A DNA stretch of 64,000 bases. Source: Sphingomonas sp. GTDB lineage: Bacteria > Pseudomonadota > Alphaproteobacteria > Sphingomonadales > Sphingomonadaceae. The translations under genes were made by a program, and so were the position numbers. A model generated the notes under the pieces. That model had not been told where the DNA came from. It worked only from the letters and a program-made list of their open reading frames with translations, and made no database searches. Positions 44,261 to 52,782 of this stretch are shown here, piece after piece (the stretch's first letter is position 1; each line of letters starts with the position of its first letter). Location of the stretch: the NCBI RefSeq assembly GCF_019746665.1, contig NZ_JAIERS010000012.1, positions 1 through 64,000 of the forward strand. The letters are read 5' to 3'.

Positions 44261-45189
44261 GCGACTATCTGCCCTTCGAAAAGGCGATCGAGGCGCTTGA
44301 GCGGCGGGCGGCCGAACTGCGTGCCGAAGGGGCGCCCGAGGTCGAGGGGCGCCAGCTAGAGGAACGCGCCGAGCGGCTGCTCGATTACACTTATGCCCAG
44401 CTCACGCCGTGGCAGCGCACGCTGGTCGCGCGCCATCCCAAGCGACCGCAAATCCACGATTTCATCGCCGGACTGTTCGATGACTTCATGCCGCTGGGCG
44501 GCGACCGTGCCTTCGCCGACGATCCGGCGCTGATCGGTGGGCTCGCGCGGTTCCAGGGGCGGCCGGTGATGGTGATCGGCAACGCCAAGGGCCGCGATAC
44601 CGCCGCGCGGCTCAAGCACAACTTCGGCATGGCGCGGCCCGAGGGCTATCGCAAGGCGATCCGCCTGCTCGATCTTGCCGACCGGTTTGGCCTGCCGGTG
44701 ATCACCTTGGTCGATACCCCGGGCGCCTTTCCGGGGATCGACGCCGAGGCGCGTGGCCAGGCCGAGGCGATCGCGCGCGCGACCGAGCGTTGCCTGGGCG
44801 TGGCGAGCCCGCTGATCGCGGTGATTACGGGCGAAGGCGGATCGGGCGGCGCGGTCGCGCTCGCGGCCGGGGACCGAGTGCTGATGTTCGAGCACGCGGT
44901 CTATTCGGTGATCAGCCCCGAAGGCTGCGCCTCGATCCTGTGGCGTTCAGCCGAACGCGCGCCAGATGCCGCCGAGGCGATGCGGATCACCGCCGCCGAT
45001 CTGCTGCGGCTGAAAGTGATCGACCGGATCGTTTACGAGCCCGTGGGCGGCGCGCACCGCCAGCCGGGGGTGGCGATCAAACGGCTGGGCATCGCGCTGG
45101 GCGAGGAGTTGCAGGCGTTGCGCGCGCTCACTCTGGAGGCGCGCCGGGTCGAGCGGCGGCAGCGTTTCCTGGCGATGGGACGGCTATAG
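44257..45189 (+). CDS. accA: Acetyl-CoA carboxylase carboxyltransferase subunit alpha
   Basis: 310 aa. AccA, with AccD, moves CO2 from biotin to acetyl-CoA, giving malonyl-CoA. Segments GGDRAFADDPALIGG, HNFGMARPEGYRKAIRL, TLVDTPGAFPGIDAE, GEGGSGGAVALAAGDRVLMFE, YSVISPEGCASILWR are all present. The GTG start overlaps the mcr stop, so carboxylase and reductase are made together. That coupling suggests a copy dedicated to 3-hydroxypropionate formation; whether the genome also has a housekeeping accA cannot be seen here. accB, accC and accD are not in the window. Confidence 0.94.
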   Translation: MSDYLPFEKAIEALERRAAELRAEGAPEVEGRQLEERAERLLDYTYAQLTPWQRTLVARHPKRPQIHDFIAGLFDDFMPLGGDRAFADDPALIGGLARFQGRPVMVIGNAKGRDTAARLKHNFGMARPEGYRKAIRLLDLADRFGLPVITLVDTPGAFPGIDAEARGQAEAIARATERCLGVASPLIAVITGEGGSGGAVALAAGDRVLMFEHAVYSVISPEGCASILWRSAERAPDAAEAMRITAADLLRLKVIDRIVYEPVGGAHRQPGVAIKRLGIALGEELQALRALTLEARRVERRQRFLAMGRL

Positions 45190-45272
45190 GGGACTGAGAA
45201 CGAACCTCCCCTTGCAGCGAAGAAGCTATCGCCGTTCACTTTCTTCGGCGAACTCAGCGCGAGCAAGCAGCG

Positions 45273-45713
45273 TCAAGCAGCGCAGCCATGCCGCAGCTGC
45301 CATACCGGCACCCGCGCATCAGCCGCGCTCTGATAGACATGCTCGTAGCGCGTCAGACTAGCCGCGAGCGTCGCGGCATCGACCGGGCTTTCCGGCGCGA
45401 AACTGTCGAACCCGCAGCGGCGCATGAAGGCGATCTGATCGACCAGCACGTCCCCCGCCGCGCGCAGCTCGCCGGCATAGCCTGCCTCGCGCAGGATGCG
45501 CGCCGCCGAATAGCCGCGCCCGTCACGAAAGCTGGGGAAGCTCACCTCGATCAGCGCGAGGCGATCGAGCGCCGGAATCAGCGCCCGGGCATCGTCGCCA
45601 GCCTCGATCCGCACCGCGGTCGCGTTGTTCTGGCCGGCGAGAAAGGCATCGAGCGTGATCGCCGGCTCTTCTTGCGGCTCGTCGTCGCGCAAGCGCAGTA
45701 GCGTATCAGCCAT
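45273..45713 (-). CDS. DUF934 protein of the sulfite reductase cluster
   Basis: 146 aa. The central LALIEVSFPSFRDGRGYSAARILRE and GYAGELRAAGDVLVDQIAFMRRCGFDSF segments are the DUF934 signature. The family is found beside cysI/cysH in alphaproteobacteria and is thought to assist sulfite or phosphoadenylylsulfate reduction. It overlaps the cysI end by 8 bp. It is the last gene of the cluster here; the expected cysH does not follow. Confidence 0.9.
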   Translation of the reverse strand: MADTLLRLRDDEPQEEPAITLDAFLAGQNNATAVRIEAGDDARALIPALDRLALIEVSFPSFRDGRGYSAARILREAGYAGELRAAGDVLVDQIAFMRRCGFDSFAPESPVDAATLAASLTRYEHVYQSAADARVPVWQLRHGCAA

Positions 45714-47337
45714 AGATCGCCTCCTTGAACGGCTCGAACCCCAGCCGGCGATAGGTGTCGATGAAGCGCTCGCCGTCCTCACGCGCTTGGACGTACAGGT
45801 CGGTGACGCGCTCGACCGCGTCGACAATGCCGTCCTCGTCGAAGCCTGGCCCGGTGATCCGCCCAAGCGACACATCCTCCGCGCCCGATCCCCCGAGGAG
45901 AAGCTGGTAATTCTCGGTACCTTTGCGGTCGACGCCCAGGATGCCAATGTGCCCGGCGTGATGATGGCCGCAGGCGTTGATACAGCCGCTGATCTTCAGC
46001 TTCAGCTCGCCGAGCGTGCGCTGGCGATCAAGGTCGGCGAAACGCTGCGCGATCTTCTGCGCGACCGGGATCGAGCGGGCGTTCGCGAGGCTGCAATAAT
46101 CGAGCCCCGGGCAGGCGATGATGTCGCTGATCAGGTCGAGATTGGCGGTCGCGAGCCCCGCTGCGGCGAGTGCCGCGAACAAGGCCGGCAGGTCGGCCTT
46201 GCGGACATGCGGCAGGACGAGATTCTGCGCATGAGTCACCCGCACCTCGTCGAAGGAATAACGCTCGGCGAGGTCGGCGACGACGCGCATCTGCTCGGCC
46301 GAGGCATCGCCGGGGATGCCCCCCACGGGCTTCAGGCTGATGGTCGCGATCGCATAGCCGGGTGCCTGATGCGCGCTGACATTCTGGCGCGCCCAGTCGG
46401 CGAAATCGGGGTCGTTTAGGTCAATCGCGTCGCTCAAGCCGGTTTCGAACGCGGGCGGGGCGAAGAAAGCGCTGATCCGCTCGAGCTCGGCGAGCGGCGG
46501 ATCGATGCCCTCGTGGCGCAGCCGGGCAAATTCCGCCTCCACCTGGCGGCGATATTCCTCCGCGCCGAGTTCGTGGATCAGGATCTTGATCCGCGCCTTG
46601 TAGATATTGTCCCGCCGGCCGTAGCGGTTGTAGACACGCAGGCACGCTTCCAGATAGCTCAGCAACTCGGTCGCGGGAACGAAGTCCTTGATCTCCACCG
46701 CGATCATCGGCGTGCGCCCCATCCCGCCGCCGACGAAGACGCGGGCGCCCAGTTCGCCATCGCGGCGCACCAGCTGGATGCCGATATCGTGCAGCCGCAT
46801 CGCGGCGCGATCCTCGTCGCTCGCGATCACCGCGATCTTGAACTTGCGCGGCAAATAGCTGAATTCGGGGTGGAAGCTGCTCCATTGGCGCAGCAATTCG
46901 GCCCAGGGGCGCGGATCGGCGACCTCATCGGCGGCGGCGCCCGCGAACTGGTCCGAGCTGATGTTGCGGATGCAATTGCCGCTCGTCTGGATGGCGTGCA
47001 TCTCGACGCTGGCGAGATCGGCGAGAATGTCGGGCGCTTCGCTCAGCTTGATCCAGTTATACTGGATGTTCTGGCGCGTGGTGAAATGGCCATAGCCGCG
47101 ATCATAGCGCTCGGCGATGTCGGCGAGCATCCGCATCTGCTTGCCCGAAAGCGTGCCATAGGGGATCGCGACGCGCAGCATATAGGCGTGGAGTTGCAGG
47201 TACAGGCCGTTCATCAGCCGAAGCGGCTTGAACTGGTCTTCCGACAGCGCGCCCGCCAAGCGGCGTTTCACCTGATCGCGAAACTCCTCGACCCGCGCGT
47301 CGACGATCGCCTGATCATATTGGTCATATTGGTACAT
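45706..47337 (-). CDS. cysI: Sulfite/nitrite reductase hemoprotein (CysI-like)
   Basis: 543 aa. Two ferredoxin-like half-domains plus the siroheme/[4Fe-4S] site with Cys409, Cys415 (CPGLDYC), Cys452 and Cys456 (GCINACGHHH). N-terminal GHFTTRQNIQYNW and TSGNCIRNISSD are siroheme-binding segments. Reduces sulfite to sulfide with six electrons for cysteine synthesis. Neighbours cobA (siroheme precursor) and DUF934 support sulfite over nitrite. cysJ is absent nearby, so electrons probably come from ferredoxin or another donor. Confidence 0.93.
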   Translation of the reverse strand: MYQYDQYDQAIVDARVEEFRDQVKRRLAGALSEDQFKPLRLMNGLYLQLHAYMLRVAIPYGTLSGKQMRMLADIAERYDRGYGHFTTRQNIQYNWIKLSEAPDILADLASVEMHAIQTSGNCIRNISSDQFAGAAADEVADPRPWAELLRQWSSFHPEFSYLPRKFKIAVIASDEDRAAMRLHDIGIQLVRRDGELGARVFVGGGMGRTPMIAVEIKDFVPATELLSYLEACLRVYNRYGRRDNIYKARIKILIHELGAEEYRRQVEAEFARLRHEGIDPPLAELERISAFFAPPAFETGLSDAIDLNDPDFADWARQNVSAHQAPGYAIATISLKPVGGIPGDASAEQMRVVADLAERYSFDEVRVTHAQNLVLPHVRKADLPALFAALAAAGLATANLDLISDIIACPGLDYCSLANARSIPVAQKIAQRFADLDRQRTLGELKLKISGCINACGHHHAGHIGILGVDRKGTENYQLLLGGSGAEDVSLGRITGPGFDEDGIVDAVERVTDLYVQAREDGERFIDTYRRLGFEPFKEAIYG

Positions 47338-47352
47338 GAGTCGGGCCTTCGT

Positions 47353-47829
47353 TCAATTGAGGCGGGCGGCGGGCGCCCCATCGCTCTGGTCGGCGACGAC
47401 CAGCGGATAATGGCGGACGATAACCCCCAGTTGGGCGAAGCCAAGCCCGTCGATCTTCTCTTCGCGGTGCGCGGCGCGGATCGCGCGGAATGCCTCGGCG
47501 ACGCCGGGCGCGTCATGCCCCTCGGGCGTCGGATAGCCGACCATCACGATCACATCCCAGTCGGCTTCATCGCCCTCCGCGCGCTCGAGCAGCGAATAGC
47601 TGGTGAACAGCCCACGCGCGATGCCGATGCGGTCCATCGCGAACCAGTTACGCTTGATATACTCGATCAACGCGGCGCGCTTGCCGGGCTGCGCGCGCAG
47701 ATAGGTTTGCGTGATGTGGCGCGTCGCCGGTTGCGTGGCGGCCGTCGGGGTGGCGAGTTCGGCCTCGGCCGCGGTCGCAGCTTGGGCCGCGAGCACGAGC
47801 GCGGCGAGTGGCAGGAGCGGGCCGTTCAT
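47353..47829 (-). CDS. Exported small protein, dimeric alpha/beta-barrel-like
   Basis: 158 aa. A signal peptide (MNGPLLPLAALVLAAQAATA) is followed by a domain of about 110 residues, ITQTYLRAQPGKRAALIEYIKRNWFAMDRIGIARGLF ... DWDVIVMVGYP, whose strand-helix-strand order recalls the dimeric alpha/beta-barrel (NIPSNAP/ABM) fold. Its start overlaps the DUF2849 stop (ATGA) and it ends 15 bp before cysI, so it is embedded in the sulfur operon. Its function there is unknown. Confidence 0.72.
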   Translation of the reverse strand: MNGPLLPLAALVLAAQAATAAEAELATPTAATQPATRHITQTYLRAQPGKRAALIEYIKRNWFAMDRIGIARGLFTSYSLLERAEGDEADWDVIVMVGYPTPEGHDAPGVAEAFRAIRAAHREEKIDGLGFAQLGVIVRHYPLVVADQSDGAPAARLN

Positions 47830-48125
47830 ATCACCCAAGCGCCCGCATCGGTATCGGCGGGCTTCAGCGTCAGGTCCGGCCGCACGGTCGGCCCCAGCGC
47901 GCGCACCCGGTCCTTGATGTGCGCGGGGCGGATATGGCCGTCGGCCTCGCGGGTCGCGTCGATCAGATAAGGCACGTTCACACGGCGGGCGCCTTCTTCG
48001 CGCTTGGCGATCGCGTCGCCGGTATCGCCGACATCGACCGCGTCCTGAACCAGCCGCGACCAGCCGTCGCCCGCCCACCAGATCACGTCGCCACTCGCTA
48101 AATCCTGCCCCGTCAACAGCTTCAT
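47826..48125 (-). CDS. DUF2849 protein
   Basis: 99 aa. GQDLASGDVIWWAGDGWSRLVQDA and VNVPYLIDA ... GHIRPAHIKDRVRALGPTVRPDL match DUF2849, a small cytoplasmic family nearly always next to siroheme synthase and sulfite reductase genes in alphaproteobacteria. Exact role unknown. ATGA overlaps on both sides. Confidence 0.9.
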   Translation of the reverse strand: MKLLTGQDLASGDVIWWAGDGWSRLVQDAVDVGDTGDAIAKREEGARRVNVPYLIDATREADGHIRPAHIKDRVRALGPTVRPDLTLKPADTDAGAWVI

Positions 48126-48910
48126 GCCGCCCCCTCCGCCACCCGCGCCCAGTGCGCCAGCGCATCGGCGGCGTCGGACAGTTCGACCACTTCGCCAACC
48201 ACGATCACCGCCGGGCTGCCGATCGCCATCCGCGTCACCATCGCCCCCAGATCGGCGAGCAGGGTCTTCATCGCCCGGGCGCCCGGCAGCGTACCGCGTT
48301 CGAGCACCGCGACCGGCATATCGGGCGCGACCCCATCGGCGATCAGCTTGTCGGCGATCTGCGCCGCGCTCGCGACGCCCATATAGATGACGAGCGTGCG
48401 CCCCTGCCCAGCAAGGCCCGCCCAATTCTGCTCGTTCAACCCCTGGCACTGGCCCGCCACGAAGCTCACTGCGCTCGCATAGCCGCGGTGGGTGAGGGGC
48501 AGCATCGCTTCCGCCGCGCAGCCGAGCGCCGCCGAAACGCCGGGGATCACCTCGACCGGGAGGCCAGCGGCGCGCACCGCTTCGACCTCCTCGCCGCCGC
48601 GCCCGAAGATGAAAGGGTCGCCGCCCTTCAGCCGCACGACGATGTCGCCCGCGCGAACATGCGCGACGATCAGCGCGTTGATCGATTCCTGCGGCAAGGT
48701 GTGCCGCGCGCGCCGCTTGGCGACCGAGATGCGATGCGCGCTAGCGGGTGCGAGATCGAGCACGCGCTGATCGACCAGCCCATCATGCACCAGCACATCG
48801 GCGCTCGCGAGCGCCCGCACCGCGCGCAGCGTCAGCAGATCGGGGTCGCCAGGGCCGGCGCCAACGAGAATCGCGCGCCCGCGCGCGGCCGGATCGAGCA
48901 GAGTCGCCAT
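48122..48910 (-). CDS. cobA: Uroporphyrinogen-III C-methyltransferase
   Basis: 262 aa. LVGAGPGDPDLLTLRAVRAL, LVHDGLVDQRVLDLAP, VRLKGGDPFIFGRGGEE, VIPGVSAALGCAAEAMLPLTHRG are the SAM-binding and substrate segments of SUMT (CobA/CysG-A). It makes precorrin-2, the precursor of siroheme for CysI. The CysG-B oxidase/chelatase domain is missing here and must be supplied elsewhere. ATG 48910 is the family start; first gene of the coupled cluster. Confidence 0.94.
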   Translation of the reverse strand: MATLLDPAARGRAILVGAGPGDPDLLTLRAVRALASADVLVHDGLVDQRVLDLAPASAHRISVAKRRARHTLPQESINALIVAHVRAGDIVVRLKGGDPFIFGRGGEEVEAVRAAGLPVEVIPGVSAALGCAAEAMLPLTHRGYASAVSFVAGQCQGLNEQNWAGLAGQGRTLVIYMGVASAAQIADKLIADGVAPDMPVAVLERGTLPGARAMKTLLADLGAMVTRMAIGSPAVIVVGEVVELSDAADALAHWARVAEGAA

Positions 48911-49014
48911 GGCCGGGGGGATGCGCCCGGGGACGTGGCGAGGCAATCCAAGCTTGGGTTGGCGGCGGCGAAGCGAAACTTTCGTGCGAGCTTTACGATA
49001 GGAAGCCCCGAAGC
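48911..49014 (-). promoter_or_regulatory. Promoter region of the siroheme-sulfite cluster with a palindrome
   Basis: 104 bp upstream of cobA. CCAAGCTTGG at 48948-48957 is a perfect 10-bp palindrome, extended to an imperfect 16-bp symmetry, 38 bp before the start codon. It could be an operator for a sulfur regulator; no specific factor can be named. Confidence 0.35.
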
Positions 49015-50427
49015 TCACCCGTCGCGCAGGCCGATCCCGATCAGCGCGCGCGCCTGTTCCGCCTCGGACGAGACCACTGGGTAGGCGCAGTAATCCGCCG
49101 CGTAATAGGCGCTTGGCCGGTGATTGCCCGACCAGCCAACCCCACCGAACGGCGCGTTCGACGCCGCGCCATTGGTCGGCTTGTTCCAGTTGACGATCCC
49201 GGCGCGGGCATTGGCCCAGAACTGGTCGTACAGCGCCGGGTCTTGGCTGATGAGCGAGGCGGATAGGCCGTAGCGGGTATTGTTTGCCTCGACGATCGCG
49301 TCCTCGAACGCGTTCACCCGGGTGATCTGGAGCACCGGGCCGAACAGCTCGACATCGGGGCGATCATTCATCTCGCTCACGTCGATCAGCCCGGGGGTGA
49401 GGAAGGGGAGGTTGTCGTCTGGCCGCAGCATGTGGCGCAGCGGCCGCCCGCCGCGCGACATGAGCTCGAGAAAGCTTTCCTGCAGCAGGTCGGCCGCCTC
49501 GTTGTCGATCACCGGGCCCATGAAGGGCTGCGGATTATCGAGCGGCGCGCCGATAATCATCCGGTCGAGCAGCTTGGTCAGTTCGCCCAGCAAGGGCTGG
49601 TGGAGACGTTCGTCGACGATCAGCCGCCGCGCGGCGGTGCAGCGCTGGCCGGCGGTGGTGAAGGCAGATTGCACGATCAGCACCGCCGCCGAGGCAAGAT
49701 CGGGCGCGTCCCAAACCACGATCGGGTTGTTGCCGCCCATCTCCAGCGCCAGGATCTTCTCGGGCTTGTCGGCGAAGGCGCGGTTGAGCGCGATGCCGGT
49801 GCGCGCCGAGCCGGTGAACAGCAGCCCGTCGATATCGGGATGCGCAGCGAGCGCCTTGCCCTCGGCCGGCCCGCCGATCAGCACACGCAGCACGCCTTCG
49901 GGCACGCCCGCCTCGTGAAAGCATTTGACGAGGAAGGCGCCAACTGCCGGGGTCTTCTCCGACGGCTTGAACACCACCGCGTTGCCGGCGAGCAAGGCAG
50001 GGACGATATGGCCGTTGGGCAGATGGGCGGGGAAATTGTATGGCCCCAGCACCGCGAGCACGCCATGCGGCTTGTGGCGCAGCGCGACGCGGCCCGCCTG
50101 GCTGTCCATCCGCCGTTGCGGGGTGCGTTCGGCATAGGCGGTGGCAGAGATATTGACCTTCGCCATAACCGCGTCGACTTCGGTCTTGGCCTCCCACAGC
50201 GGCTTGCCCGCCTCACGCGCGATAAGTTCGGCGAAGGCATCGTAATGGCTGCGCACGACATTAGCGAAGCGGCGCAGCGCCTCGAGCCGGTAAGCGAGGG
50301 GTTGCGCGGCCCAGCCGGCCCAGCTTGCCCGAGCACGACCTATTTCCTCATCGACATTGCCCGGCAGCCCGCGCCACACCAGCGCCCCCGTCGCCGGTTC
50401 GGTCGATACGATTTCCTGTCCCAGCAT
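49015..50427 (-). CDS. astD: N-succinylglutamate 5-semialdehyde dehydrogenase
   Basis: 470 aa aldehyde dehydrogenase. VLGPYNFPAHLPNGHIVPALLAGNAVVFKPSEKTP, LFTGSARTG, LEMGGNNP (general base Glu) and TTAGQRCTAARR (nucleophile Cys) are AstD-type. It catalyses the fourth step of the succinyltransferase route of arginine breakdown. ATG 50427 has GAGAGG upstream. selO lies 57 bp upstream on the same strand. astB, the second step, is found at the right edge, 13 kb away; astA, astC and astE are not in the window. Confidence 0.93.
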   Translation of the reverse strand: MLGQEIVSTEPATGALVWRGLPGNVDEEIGRARASWAGWAAQPLAYRLEALRRFANVVRSHYDAFAELIAREAGKPLWEAKTEVDAVMAKVNISATAYAERTPQRRMDSQAGRVALRHKPHGVLAVLGPYNFPAHLPNGHIVPALLAGNAVVFKPSEKTPAVGAFLVKCFHEAGVPEGVLRVLIGGPAEGKALAAHPDIDGLLFTGSARTGIALNRAFADKPEKILALEMGGNNPIVVWDAPDLASAAVLIVQSAFTTAGQRCTAARRLIVDERLHQPLLGELTKLLDRMIIGAPLDNPQPFMGPVIDNEAADLLQESFLELMSRGGRPLRHMLRPDDNLPFLTPGLIDVSEMNDRPDVELFGPVLQITRVNAFEDAIVEANNTRYGLSASLISQDPALYDQFWANARAGIVNWNKPTNGAASNAPFGGVGWSGNHRPSAYYAADYCAYPVVSSEAEQARALIGIGLRDG

Positions 50428-50484
50428 CCCCGTCCTCTCAGGCAACGCGCTTTGCCCCAGCGCAGGGGGGCTTGCCAAGAGCGC

Positions 50485-51837
50485 TCAATCGGCGAGCGCC
50501 GCGCCAAGCGCCCGAATTTGCTCGACCTTGGCATTGAAGGGATCCCAATCATCCCGCTCGGCGATCGCCGACCACAAGCTTTCGACCTCCTCGATCAGCA
50601 GCGAGCAGGTGGGGCCTTGCCAGAACGCGTCGCGCGCCTTGCGCGGGCGATAGCCGAGCAGCAGCCCGCGCGCCTCGGCGAAGGCGGGGCCGAGCGCTTC
50701 GGGGATCTCACCGCCAAAGCTTTGATGGAAAAAGCCCGCAACATCGACCTGGCTCGCCGCCAGCCCGCGCTCGATCGCCTCCGCGAGCGCGACGTCGTCG
50801 GCGCCGGGTTTCACCCCGAGCCGCCACAGTATCGCGGCCGTGAGCGCCTCGCGATAGCGCGGCGCGAACCGCTCCATCACCTCGATCAATGGCTCGGCCT
50901 CGACCAGCAGGCGAAGGCAGGTGGCGAGCTGGTACACGTCCCAGTGGATCGCCTCGGCCTGCCGCCCGAAGGCGTAGAGCCCGGCATGATCGAAATAGGC
51001 GGCGGTGAAGCCCGCGTCCCAACGCGGCACGAAGCGCCAGGGGCCGTAATCGAAACTTTCCCCGGTCACATTGATGTTATCGCTGTTGAGCACGCCGTGC
51101 ACGAAGCCCGCCCCCATATATTGCCCGGCGAGCCGCGCGGTGCGATCGACCACCAGATCGAGCAGCCGCACCGGATCGCCGCTGGTGTCGCCGTAATAAT
51201 GACGCAGCACGTAATCGGTCAGCCGCCCAAGATTGTCGGTATCGCCGAAATAGGCGAGCCGCTGGAAGGTGCCGATACGAATATGGCCGTGGCTCAGGCG
51301 TACCAGCACCGAGGAGCGGGTGGGGGAGGGCTCGTCCCCGCGATCGAGCGCTTCGCCAGTTTCAATCAGTGAGAAGGTCTTCGAGGTTTCGACCCCCAGC
51401 GCCTCCAGCATCTCGGTCGCCAGGATTTCGCGCACCCCGCCCTTCAACGTCAGCCGCCCATCGCCAAAGCGGCTATAGGGCGTCTGCCCCGATCCCTTGG
51501 TGCCCAGATCAAGCAGCCGGCGTTGATCGTCACGCAGCTGCGCGAACAGAAAGCCGCGTCCGTCGCCGATATCGGGATTGTAAACACGGAACTGATGGCC
51601 GTGATAGCGCAGCGCCAAAGGCTGGGGCAGCGAGCCCGGCAGCGGCGTGAAGCGCGCGAAATAATCGATCCACGCGGCGTCATCCAGGTGCGCCAAGCTG
51701 ACCCGCGCCGCCCAGCGATCGTTGCGGAAGCGCAGGGTAGCTTGCGGAAAGCTGGCCGGGGAAACCGGATCGAAAAAAGCCTCGCCCAATTCCAGAATGG
51801 TTTGGGCGGGTGCGAATGCTTGCGGCGGGCTGCTCAT
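50485..51837 (-). CDS. selO: SelO/YdiU-family protein AMPylase
   Basis: 450 aa pseudokinase-fold enzyme that transfers AMP to proteins. Segments: LALRYHGHQF, NPDIGDGRGFLFAQL, GTKGSGQTPYSR, GRLTLKGGVREILATEML, and the active site HGVLNSDNINVTGESFDYGPW. It is somewhat shorter than E. coli YdiU (478 aa), with a rearranged C-terminus ending DDWDPFNAKVEQIRAL. ATG 51837; a longer frame to 51876 would enter the divergent hydrolase. Cytoplasmic, linked to redox stress in other bacteria. Confidence 0.92.
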   Translation of the reverse strand: MSSPPQAFAPAQTILELGEAFFDPVSPASFPQATLRFRNDRWAARVSLAHLDDAAWIDYFARFTPLPGSLPQPLALRYHGHQFRVYNPDIGDGRGFLFAQLRDDQRRLLDLGTKGSGQTPYSRFGDGRLTLKGGVREILATEMLEALGVETSKTFSLIETGEALDRGDEPSPTRSSVLVRLSHGHIRIGTFQRLAYFGDTDNLGRLTDYVLRHYYGDTSGDPVRLLDLVVDRTARLAGQYMGAGFVHGVLNSDNINVTGESFDYGPWRFVPRWDAGFTAAYFDHAGLYAFGRQAEAIHWDVYQLATCLRLLVEAEPLIEVMERFAPRYREALTAAILWRLGVKPGADDVALAEAIERGLAASQVDVAGFFHQSFGGEIPEALGPAFAEARGLLLGYRPRKARDAFWQGPTCSLLIEEVESLWSAIAERDDWDPFNAKVEQIRALGAALAD

Positions 51838-51874
51838 GCGGCGATATGGGGCGGGAGGCGATGGAGACGCAACC

Positions 51875-52780
51875 ATGGAGCGGTTTGAACACCTCTACTG
51901 GTGGTCGCGCGACAATCTGCGACTGCACGCGCGCGATTATGCACCGCCCGAGGGGCGGAACGCCGCCGCGCGCCCGCCGATCCTCTGCCTGCCGGGCCTG
52001 ACCCGCAACGCCCGCGATTTCGATCGCCTCGCGCGCCATTTGAGCGATGCGGGCTGGCGGGTGCTCGCGCTCGATCTGCGCGGGCGCGGCGAGAGCAGCT
52101 ATGCGCGCGATCCGATGAGCTATGTGCCGCTCACTTATGTGCAGGATGTCGAGGCGCTGCTCGAGCAGCTCGCGGTGCCGAGCTACGTCGCGATCGGCAC
52201 CTCGCTCGGCGGGATCGTCGCGATGCTCCTCGCGGGGGCCGCGCATGAGCAGCTGGCGGGCGTGGTGCTCAACGATGTCGGGCCGGAGCTTGAGCCGGCG
52301 GGCCTTGCGCGCATTCGCGGCTATGTCGGGCGCAGCAGCAGCTGGCCGACCTGGGTCCATGCCGCGCGCGCGCTCGCGGAGGCGAACGCGGGCGTCTATC
52401 CCGATTACGGCCTTACCGACTGGATCGCGATGGCCAAGCGGCTCTACCGGGTGAGCAACAGCGGCCGGATCGTGCTCGATTACGACATGAAGATCGCCGA
52501 GCCCTTCCGCCTGCCGGGGAACGAGGCGGGGCCGGATATGTGGCGCGCGCTCGATCAGCTGAAAGGCGTGCCGGTCGCGATCGTGCGTGGCGAGCGATCG
52601 GATATCCTCTCCACCGATACCGCCACGCGCATGGCCGCCGAGCTTGCTGGCGCCGAGCTGGTGACAGTGCCGCGCGTCGGCCACGCGCCCACGCTCGATG
52701 AGCCAGAGGCGGTGGCGGCAATCGAGCGCCTGCTCGCGCGCGTGGCGGCGGGTGAAGACCGGGTAGCGGCGGTGGCGTGA
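51875..52780 (+). CDS. Alpha/beta hydrolase
   Basis: 301 aa. LCLPGLTRNARDFDRLARHL forms the oxyanion loop, LDLRGRGES and the nucleophile elbow GTSLGG follow, and Asp (GERSD) plus His (VGHAPTLDEPE) complete the triad. The build is that of the RsbQ/3-oxoadipate enol-lactonase/esterase group. GGAG lies 8 nt before ATG 51875. Divergent from selO with a 37-bp gap. Substrate unknown. Confidence 0.88.
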   Translation: MERFEHLYWWSRDNLRLHARDYAPPEGRNAAARPPILCLPGLTRNARDFDRLARHLSDAGWRVLALDLRGRGESSYARDPMSYVPLTYVQDVEALLEQLAVPSYVAIGTSLGGIVAMLLAGAAHEQLAGVVLNDVGPELEPAGLARIRGYVGRSSSWPTWVHAARALAEANAGVYPDYGLTDWIAMAKRLYRVSNSGRIVLDYDMKIAEPFRLPGNEAGPDMWRALDQLKGVPVAIVRGERSDILSTDTATRMAAELAGAELVTVPRVGHAPTLDEPEAVAAIERLLARVAAGEDRVAAVA

Positions 52781-52782
52781 GG

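Noticed and set aside
34997-45189. Considered as a genomic island
   Set aside because: No integrase, transposase, tRNA or flanking repeats, and no obvious base-composition shift by eye. Transfer remains possible but is not shown by this sequence.
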